A stretch of DNA of 64,000 nucleotides. Origin: Xiphias gladius (Eukaryota > Chordata > Actinopteri > Istiophoriformes > Xiphiidae). A program made the translations under genes and the position numbers. The stretch spans positions 20,580,829 to 20,644,828 of the forward strand of contig NC_053418.1 of the NCBI RefSeq assembly GCF_016859285.1. Direction: 5' to 3'. The notes under the pieces are model-generated. The model was not told the origin of the DNA. It was given only the letters and a program-made list of their open reading frames with translations, and did no database searches. Positions 55,649-64,000 of the stretch are shown in pieces (within the stretch, counting starts at the first letter, position 1; each line of letters begins with the position of its first letter).

Positions 55649-57546
55649 GCTCTTCTCGCGACTGAGCCGTAGTGCAGGGCAACATGGGACCAGAGGCCAC
55701 TCTTACCGCTGTCACATCACATCTGGTCACCTCTGACTCCCCCTGCACTCCACCGAAAAGCACTCCATCCATTCTTATTCACACACTACCACTATGTCAC
55801 CTCATGCAAAAAAAAAGCACTATTCCATTTTGTTTCATCTTTCCTGCCATATTCCACTGTCATCAAGGAAGGATCAAGTGATTTGAAGCAGCTTTTTTGT
55901 AGTTTTTAAGCCCAGTTTGATTACTGATGAAAGTAATTTGTTTACATTTGTTTACATTTTTGTATAATTTTTGCTGTACATGTTTGAGCTGTCTAGTTGC
56001 CCTCTTGGCACAGAAAGTTGACAGAAAAGTATGTTTGGGAAGTGGTCAGTGTCATGGGCATTTTAGAAGCAGCAGTCGTTTACAGTTTTTCTTCTTGCAC
56101 TGTTTATTTCCCAGGTATCAGTTAGAATGTGCTGGTGGTCGTGTTACACGACCACCTTTAGTTGACAGTGAAGCCTCCACTGTCCCTGTGGTAACACTTC
56201 TACACTGTAACATTGCTGTTTTAGTACAAAAAAATTCTCACATTCTTAATACGAAAATCTCAAAATACTTATCATGAAAGCTTAATATTGTTTCTGCATC
56301 TCATAAAACGTTTTAATTTTATCTGAAGTTTGCAGTGTTCAGTTTTTGTGTAGGTACTGTGTGCGGCTGAACAATTCACTTTGGTCTTCCTTCCGTGTTA
56401 TAATTGCACTTTCTTCATTTTTTAAAACTGATGTGCTATGTTTTTATTAAGTCATTTTAGAAAGCACTGACTGCACTGAAAGGAAAAGAAAGGGCATTTT
56501 CGAAGTAAACCACTCATTTAGTTTCACCCCCAGTGTGGGGGCGGGGAGCAATGGCTGGTACATAACATTTTGTCTGAGAAACATGAACCTTTTTCCCTCG
56601 TTTCATCATTTTGTTTTTTGCCTCATGTTTGTGAAAAGGTTTGTCAGGGCAATAAGCTTCCAATGATCAGACCGGTGTATATTGTTCAGGATTCAGACAG
56701 ACACTATGAAGAAGCTATGGGGGGTTTGCCGTCAACCTCTCTGCACCTGGTGCTATATGACCATTGGTGTATATGTGCACATCCACACAGCAGTCGTGTA
56801 AGCTCTGTAATAAGCCACAGCCGGGGTAGAGTCACCATCTACTCAGTTTTGACGGAATTTGTCTTGCACCTGTAACAATCCAAATGGTAAAAGTGTATGT
56901 GAGCTTGCAACATTTTATTTGTATTGGACGTGTCTGTATGTTTTAGGATATTTGTTGAATTGAACTCCTTGCTTGCCTATTCTGTATGATATTGATAGCA
57001 CACTGTATCTATGAAGGCTCTTTAAAGAAGTGGAACCATGATCTTTGAGACCTGATGAAAAATGCTTCAGTATGTTAATGAAATCCCTCACAATGTGCTG
57101 ATGATGTGTCCACTGTTTTCAGTGTTAGTGTTGTGAATGAATTACAAGATACCCAGTTCTTCTTCTCTTACCCCTCTATCTGCCCAACTTTGTTGACACC
57201 AGATTCACTCGAGGTAGTAACTGTATTCACCAAACCACAACGGGTTGGCGGTGATGCAGAACCGTACGACCAGAGTGTAACACAGTGGGTTATTTCTTCT
57301 TCATTGCCTTGTCAAGTGTAGGTTTTGTATGCCAAGCTATAATGTGAAGTGATTTACATTTGGGGAAGTTTCTTGGTAATGGTTGTTGAGTTGTAATGTT
57401 GAGCACTGTTGTTGCCCCTCTCCCAGCAAGTGTGACACTCTCTCAATCATGTATGTTTTGTAGGTTACCAGGGTTTTGGGGGAAATCATTGGTCCCGTCA
57501 GCATTTGACCCCATCTGTGTTGACTTCAGTGGATTAAAATAATAAA
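55649..57546 (+). other. dpysl2: dpysl2 3' UTR (inferred)
   Basis: Non-coding sequence from the stop codon to AATAAA at 57,541-57,546 (with ATTAAA eight bases before). A T-run follows. Length about 1.9 kb. Confidence 0.6.
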
Positions 57547-60500
57547 AAATTAAAATAATGTAACTAACCTTTTTTTTTTTTTTTTATAAATGAAGTTAAC
57601 CGTATAGAATTTAAATGGAAAAACTTTATCCTTTAATGATCTAATTATGTCATATAAAGTATACCTGGAAAGAATTGTAAGTCATTATTATGGGTAATGT
57701 AGGGATAATGTTAGTAATGTTTATTGCCCATATTGAGTTAATCTTACTATTGCCTGTCTGCATTTTCAGTTGACCTCTCGCTGTGCTCACCTAAAATCTG
57801 AGCTCAAGACGTGTACATACGAGCTGATTTTATGTGACATAACAACTTGTTCGGAGGCCAATATGCAACTTACGTAAACCTCCAGCACACATGCAGTAAG
57901 CACAGACCTTTCAATGAAGTAGCAGACATATGTCCAGTGATGAAACCTTTTGAAGTTGAATACATTTGAATATTCATAAATTTAAGATTTTTCAGTGAGG
58001 GAGTGAGGAGTAAATGTAATTTTAAGAATTTTGAACTAACTAATTGAATTTTTTTTGCGTAAAACCCATTCAGACACAAATAAATATATCTTAAAAACAT
58101 TTTGTAGATATTCTTAAATAATACAGTGCTAATAGGGGTCTTTCTTCTGCATCATGAATGCTTTTGTAAGGAAATTTTCAAAGGACTTTTACTTGTGATG
58201 GAGTATTTTTAAATTGTGGGATGGCTACTTTTATTTAAGTTCGGTCCTTCCACCCCTAATTAAAATATTCTCTTTTATGTTAAATAAGCAAATTAATTGG
58301 AATTAATTTATTAGAAGTGTAGTCTGACAACTGAGCATAGTGTTCTTATAATTAGTACTGAATTGCACAATTTCGTCCAGGAACCTTCTTAAAAAATTAC
58401 AGATATATGAAAATCTCTCCAGAAGATCAGTCAACTTTTTGGCATCTAAAATAAAGCTATTTTGTTGAGTCACACCACATCCAAGCAGTGGAGGGAGTAA
58501 ATGCAGAGAGACAGTGAGACACTAGGTGGGGACACAGAGTCCTGGTGCGCAGCGTCAGCCTCAGAGCAGCAATTTTGTTCTTCCATCTCCTTAGACGCTT
58601 CACCCATGGAGGGGGCGCTTCCAGTTAAATGAACTGAGCAAGACAGTGGCTACATCACAGTGAATGCACATGTCAGCAAAAGTTCTGTCATTAGTTGGTA
58701 TGAAGCTCCCCTGGCTGTTTGACAGTTGTCCAATTAGGACTTCATATGAGGAGCACACTGATTAAACCAGAGAGGGGGAATCCTGTATTGTCGACATCTT
58801 CCCCAACTGATGAGAGCTTTAGAAATAGAAGACAGAGAGAGAGAGAAAAAAAGGCTCAGGAAGACTTTACAAAGCTAAACCCTCGTAGGGAAGTGAGCAA
58901 ACATGAGTCACCAGCAGTGCTTGCTATGCTTTCAATCCACTAGAACACAGACACCACTATTATGAGACAACAATCCCTCCCAGGATCGATATGTCGTCAC
59001 TACAGTATCATTGTGAACATTAATTTAGAACTCTATATGCATTCATGATAAAATGTAAGTGTTTAGAATCAGTGATCGTGGGTTCAGTAATTTGCAAATG
59101 CATTACAAAAGAATGCTGAGAAAATATAGATTATACACTTATTGATAATTTCACCATGATAGAATTAGGTTGCTGGATAAAATCAGGGGATGCAAATGAA
59201 ACACAGGAGGGGACGTTCTTGCCCTGCTCCAGTCTATATCTGCCTCCTGCGAGGCTGCAGATCTAATTACGGTATTCATTACAGCCATTTCATTTGGAAG
59301 ATGATACACTGTATCTTTATAAAGCACGGCACACCGGTATTTGTTGGCTGAGGTTTTGTTCATAATCCCACCACTCCTGATAGAGGCGAACAATAAAGGA
59401 ACGGGTGAATTAGGTCATCTGTACCATCTGTAGTTTATTGCTGCGGCTGCTAGCTCCTCTCCTAATGGCATCTGAGCAGAGATGTGGTGTGATTTACAGG
59501 TTCACAGACACGCCAGTCAATGACAATGCGGACACAGACGAGCACTCTCGCTGCTTTGCCAGGTCCCTCCCCTGTGGGAAAGCTATCTAGTGCACTTCTT
59601 CCACTGAATTTAACGCCCAGAGGAGGACGTTGGCTTAATGACGCCGACTGAATCGCTTCCCTCTCAGACTCACAAAGGGAGTACGTCTTGGTACTACAGA
59701 GGGTGTAGCCAAGAGAAAATAAAATCAATACTGCTGGCAGAGGTTGTCCTCTTGCCCTTTGATGCCTCTGCGTAAACAGGGATACTTTGTAGTCATGAGC
59801 TCCCACTGAACACACTCCGTTGTTCACCTTTTGCACTGGTAAATGCAGCGCTCACACAGAAAATCTTAAGAAGGCCGAGCTAAAGACTCTGTGTGCTTTG
59901 TATGTGGATGGTGACTATAAAAGACAGAAACACAAGGAGTACGGCCTAAGAGAAGAATGTCTGAGACTGTGTATGACTTAATTTGACATCTCCAAATCTG
60001 GTGGATTTTTAAGAGGCTTGGGGGCTGGTCAGGATTGAGGTCAGCAACCACAAGGTCAGTTAAAATTCCACAGAAATATATTAAGACATCCATCTGGCAC
60101 TGCTCAGAGGTAGATGAAATTGTGGGAATGTGGACGGATGAACTACAAGTTTTGAGGGGCTATATATTTAGTGAATCAACCCCCCCCCAAAAAGGAATGA
60201 AACACCAAAGAGTCCAAAAATGTCCCCATGAATCCCTTGTTAGGAAGATGTCATACAAATTTATTGTAATCTGACACGGAAGTATGCAACGTCCCTTGGT
60301 TTCAACTGTGTACAGAGCAGTACACAGACAACATTTTGACAACAGGAAAAGCATTAGGCAAACTTTGGAGACGACAGGAGCACCGCTGACCAGCATTTTC
60401 GAAACATTTGTTGAAATCATGCAATATATAAAATTTTCCTATTTACATTTTTATACATTTGAAATGCTCCACGTAATATAAAATATGTAAACATGTAGAA

Positions 60501-60631
60501 ATCTTTTGGTCCTCTTGAGGAAATAATTTCACAGCTTTTCTATTATTTGGTTGATTTTCATTTGGTCCACCTCGAGGGAGTGCTTACAGGGTCTTTTTTC
60601 CACACTCTTCCAAAATTTGATAGACATTTGC
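57547..60631. other. Intergenic region between convergent dpysl2 and adra1a
   Basis: No gene is recognised. The stretch 59,180-59,860 has balanced composition and mixed motifs (TCTAATTACGG, ATAAAGCACGGCACACCGG) unlike the AT-rich surroundings; it could be a conserved non-coding element, but that cannot be judged from one genome. A C-run lies at 60,180-60,187. Confidence 0.4.
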
Positions 60632-60637
60632 TTTATT
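60632..60637 (-). terminator. adra1a: Poly(A) signal candidate for adra1a
   Basis: TTTATT on the plus strand is AATAAA on the minus strand, about 315 bases past the adra1a stop. It is the first canonical signal in that direction. Another lies near 60,259. Confidence 0.4.
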
Positions 60638-60952
60638 TTATGATAAAAAAAAGAATCAGTAATATGTTGACAGCTCTCCCGAGCTGTATTTGGCAGTAGT
60701 GTGTTTTTATAAAGGTGTAACATCTTGGTAAAGGGTTAGTGCTTGGGATATTTCTGTGGGAGATTTGGACGATCTTACATTCCAGGAAAAATCACAGAAT
60801 GAAATCAAAGCTGAGATATTTCAAATTTAAATATCAAAGCAGCCATTCCAACACAGCTCATCCTTTGTAATGTTACCAGAGCAAAAGGAAATGTATTCTC
60901 ATCTGTGACCTTGAAAGGAGAGTCGTGACTAATGGATGAAGGATTACAGTGG

Positions 60953-61506
60953 TTATACAGGCTCTCCTTTTTCCGACAGGGACAGTTGGTGGATTTTAAT
61001 GGTGGGAAGGTTTCCGCCAGGAGGGGGTTGGGCGCAGTTTGTCTCCTGCGAGGGAGTCCCACTACTGAGGATGCAGCAGCAGGTTTGGTGGAAGCCTTTA
61101 CTGCAGAGTTTGGCTACTTTAGTTCTGTTTGTCTTGGGCGGTCCAGATCCACTTGTGGGGCCTCCCGAACAGACCCTCCACTCCGTGCTGTCCCTCGAGG
61201 AAGGGGTCCTGGACAAGGCCATAGAGGAGGAGGGACTGAGCCGACAGGGAGCCCCCCTGCTGTCCAGGCCCAGTGTGAGTGGCTGGCTGTGACCTTGTGT
61301 TTGACTCTGACCTGAACTCAGATGATGACGGTGCGTTCTGGGTGTCATTCTAAAACAGCAAACTCCAAGTAAACTCTGGAAAGCTTTCTTAAACTCCTGG
61401 TTGGAGCACGGGTAGATGATGGGGTTGATGCAGCTGTTGAAGTAACCGAGCCAGAAGGTGATCTTGAACACAGTGTCAGAAGGTCTGTATGCAGGGAACA
61501 TCGAGC
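60953..61506 (-). CDS. adra1a: Alpha-1A adrenergic receptor, last coding exon (TM7 and C-tail)
   Basis: Gq-coupled plasma-membrane receptor for noradrenaline and adrenaline. Only the second coding exon is in the window. On the minus strand TGTTCCTACAG (acceptor) precedes the codon-splitting G|GC, and 183 residues follow to TAA at 60,955-60,953. They read [54 protein letters not shown]7 with the NPxxY motif (NPIIY), helix 8 and a CC palmitoylation-type site. The tail has a distal block ([18 protein letters not shown]) and ends [19 protein letters not shown], close to the human alpha-1A ending (PTIKVHTISLSENGEEV). The intron sits at the usual place for alpha-1 receptors, after TM6. Exon 1 (TM1-6) must lie beyond 64,000. 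Confidence 0.95.
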
Positions 61507-61649
61507 CTGTAGGAACATTAGTCACACAAGCGTGATTAACAGCAAAAACCAAACGGATTTCTCGTCTGACACATGGCGTTTGATATGTCGGAAAGCAAGA
61601 GTCTACAATCATTCTAGCAGCTCTGTGAAGCATAGCAGGGATTTAGACT

Positions 61650-61800
61650 AAATGGTAGTATCAGCATGCTAATATTTAGCAGGTAATATTGACCATGTTC
61701 ACCTTCTTGGTTTAGTATGTTAGCAGGCTAACATTTGCTACTTAGCACTGAACACAAAGTACAGCTGAGGCTGCTGGGTAAAACTATGAATCAGCAAGTG
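61650..61800. repeat. Interspersed fish repeat (GCATGCTAATATTTAGCAGG type)
   Basis: CAGCATGCTAATATTTAGC, TTAGTATGTTAGCAGGCTAA, CATTTGCTACTTAGCACTGA and ACACAAAGTACAGCTGAGGC follow the order of a very common teleost short repeat (GCTAACATTTGCTAATTAGCACTAAACACAAAGTACAGCTGAGG). Recognition is from memory; borders are approximate. Confidence 0.6.
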
Positions 61801-62129
61801 CTGAGAGAAACATATAATTGCTCTCATTGCATCCACTTAAGACGATTTATTTTTAATTGTTCCATCCAGTTTCCACTTTAAAAAAAAGCTCCTTACTTGC
61901 CATCAAAGTCCAGGGTTTTATCATAAATGGTGCTGCTTTGGATTAGAGGAAGCATTCACAGCAGAGTGTGAGTGGGATCGTTCATGATGAAGCAGAGACA
62001 ATGGCTTAACAGGCCCATTACGTGCAGGCCTGTTTGTCACTGAAAATGTAGGTGACTCTTCACATATCCAGTGGCTGCCAGTGAAACATTAAACAAATTA
62101 AATGGCTGACTTCTTTTGTGGTCGCAATA

Positions 62130-62153
62130 TATCTATCTATCTATCATCTATCT
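62130..62153. repeat. (TATC)n microsatellite
   Basis: A short imperfect ATCT repeat in the adra1a intron. Confidence 0.85.
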
Positions 62154-64000
62154 TCAGAGGTAGGAGGGGAAAAGCTGTCTTGTGAAATGCTTTATTGCGC
62201 GAGCTGCTGCAGACGTTTAAACTTGAGCTTTTGAGAAATGAGATTGTGATATAGAGATGGATAGACCGAGGAGGTGGAGAGAGATTTCGAGAGCAAATTA
62301 TTTTGTGCCCGGCTGTGCAGCTCATACATTTTACCTCCAGCTGTGCCAAAAAAACAATTCTATTATTTCTGATACCCTTGATAGATTCACTTTTTTGGTG
62401 AAAAAAGAAAGGCATTGCAGCCGTTACAGAAGTGTATTGTTGTCCAAAATCAATTAAACATCGGTGTGTAAACTGTCTAACTCTAGTTTTTGCAATGTTA
62501 CTTTCAAATAAAGCACAACATATTTTGGGTTGAGAAAGATATATGACCCCTTAGCTTATAAACCCTTGTCAAAATCTGTTGGAAAAACCTGCAAAATTCA
62601 GTGTGGTCGGTCTGCAACGAAGGTTGTTTTTCCTAGTTGCTGAGGTACAAGGTTTTGACCAAACAGCGACAAAATGGTGCGCTCATGAGAGAGATAACAA
62701 GGGGGAAAAACAGTAATTGCCCACATTATTAGCAAGCATTGTGCCAATACAGCTGCCCCTAAGGTGTGAAATATGACTTTCACAGCCACAGATATTAAAA
62801 CATCCCACAACTAAATTAATTTTAAAGCAGCAATAATTGTTTGGTTTTTTTTGGTCACCCAGGGGCAGCAGAACAAGCTAGAAACGCTACACTGACATAT
62901 TATGACCTTATAAAGTTGTGGTAAACATTTGCCTGTGGACACATCGTCCAGACACAGAGCAACATTAGTATTTGGAATCATGTCTCTGGCAAACTGATGA
63001 ATATAAGTCCAGTATTCACTTTCCTTTTAGCTCTGTCTTGGCTTCCACCAACTACTGAGGAAAATACCTGACTCTTTAGCAGTTGAATGCTCCATTATGT
63101 TCACGTTAACCGTGACTGTCTGCTGTTTAGTGCTAAGCAGTTAGGGTACAGTGGGTTTATCAGATTTTTTTTTTTTTCTCACTGAAAACAGCTGCCTACG
63201 GCTGAAAACAATGTTGACGGGAGCTGACAGAGTGAACTTGAACAAGTTAGTTGCATGACATAAAACCAAAACAATGATCTGATAGGTGCTACAAAAGCTT
63301 AGCGGAGCTGAGGGGAATTGCAGAGTTGGGTGATTATTATCTGTGGGTTCGTCCCTACAAGCGACCCCTATCACATTACACATCACATTGACCAATTGAT
63401 CATATAATATTGTTGACTGGTGCAGCTTTAAAGAGAAACGTAACACTCACTGAGAACTTCTCGCCCTTGTGTTGTGATGTACAAGTGTACTCCAGGGTGT
63501 GTCGTTACACTGTGACATCACAACATCACCTGTGACCACACACAACAACACCGAGACTTGAGGTTTACAACCAGAAAGGGCGCTGAAACACAGATTACGG
63601 CCTGGTCTGAATTAGTCTTTATTTACTTGTTTAATATTTTTTATGGGGACTTCTTATGCTTTTAGTAGATACTGATGGAAGAAAGATGACATGAAAACAG
63701 TTCCAGTTCATGCTCAGTCATCATTTAGCACAAGGGCACCCCATGAAGCTATTCTTTAAATTAGCAATGGATTGCTTTACACTTCCTTATAGTCCCTGAG
63801 AAGGACTTCTGAAATGTCAAGGAGAACAGAGGACAATCCACGAATAAACACAGAGCCTGACAGCTCACCTTTTTAAGATGTTTTGACATGATCAAATTCC
63901 CACAATTTATTTTTCTCTGATGACAAAATAATTCCTCCTTCAATAAACCAAATCAAACAATCACAACTTATCTTGTACTACACATCAAAACAGTGATTCA

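Larger units (their letters stand above)
61507..64000 (-). other. adra1a: Part of the large adra1a intron
   Basis: No exon is seen here; the receptor's first coding exon is outside the window. Contents: a fish interspersed repeat at 61,650-61,800, a short TATC microsatellite at 62,130-62,153, a T-run at 63,165-63,178, and otherwise AT-rich unannotated sequence. Confidence 0.7.

Noticed and set aside
60932-61315. Plus-strand frames of 118-127 codons over adra1a
   Set aside because: They are antisense shadows of the receptor's last exon.

Overview
The window is vertebrate nuclear DNA and almost certainly teleost fish. It carries four intron-containing genes in the conserved order of human 8p21: ppp2r2a (+), bnip3l (+), dpysl2 (+) and the last exon of adra1a (-). 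Introns are short, CpG-rich first exons are present, and the interspersed repeats are typical of bony fish (hAT-like and Harbinger-like MITEs, the CAGTGGTGGAAA-type element end, a GTCTCATAATCCAT-ended element). All gene names rest on proteins translated here and compared from memory with the families; no search was run.

Region 1 (1-24,030) is dominated by a roughly 205-bp tandem repeat: about 51 units at 721-11,081, three after a 500-N gap, and about 33 at 16,909-24,025. Each unit looks like a miniature intron plus exon: TTAAC branch-like site, pyrimidine tract and AG, a purine-rich body of about 65-115 nt, then AG|GTAAAT. Both large blocks are preceded by the same 0.75-kb flank (1 and 16,157), so the flank plus array head is duplicated. 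Between the blocks lie single-copy DNA, a broken HECT-type E3 ligase fragment (13,086-13,457) and an unrecognised small ORF with a signal-peptide-like start (14,633-14,959, minus). A degenerate LINE copy (24,240-25,215, minus) borders the array.

Region 2 (25.2-41 kb) holds repeat fragments, then ppp2r2a in ten coding exons (448 aa, PP2A B55-alpha regulatory subunit). Its introns contain two intact-looking non-autonomous DNA transposons: a hAT type with perfect 8-bp target duplications and a Harbinger type with long inverted ends.

Region 3 (42.3-46.5 kb) is bnip3l (236 aa, mitophagy receptor). Intron 5 contains an unexpected open candidate alternative terminal exon that would replace the second half of the membrane anchor. 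Region 4 (48.2-57.5 kb) is dpysl2 (CRMP2, 586 aa, 14 exons), with an NRF1/GC-box promoter, an intronic CAG repeat and a coding CAG repeat giving 13 glutamines in the regulatory tail. Region 5 (57.5-64 kb) is intergenic DNA, the convergent last exon of adra1a (TM7 and C-tail), and part of its large intron. The four genes do not form one pathway; their proximity is conserved vertebrate synteny.
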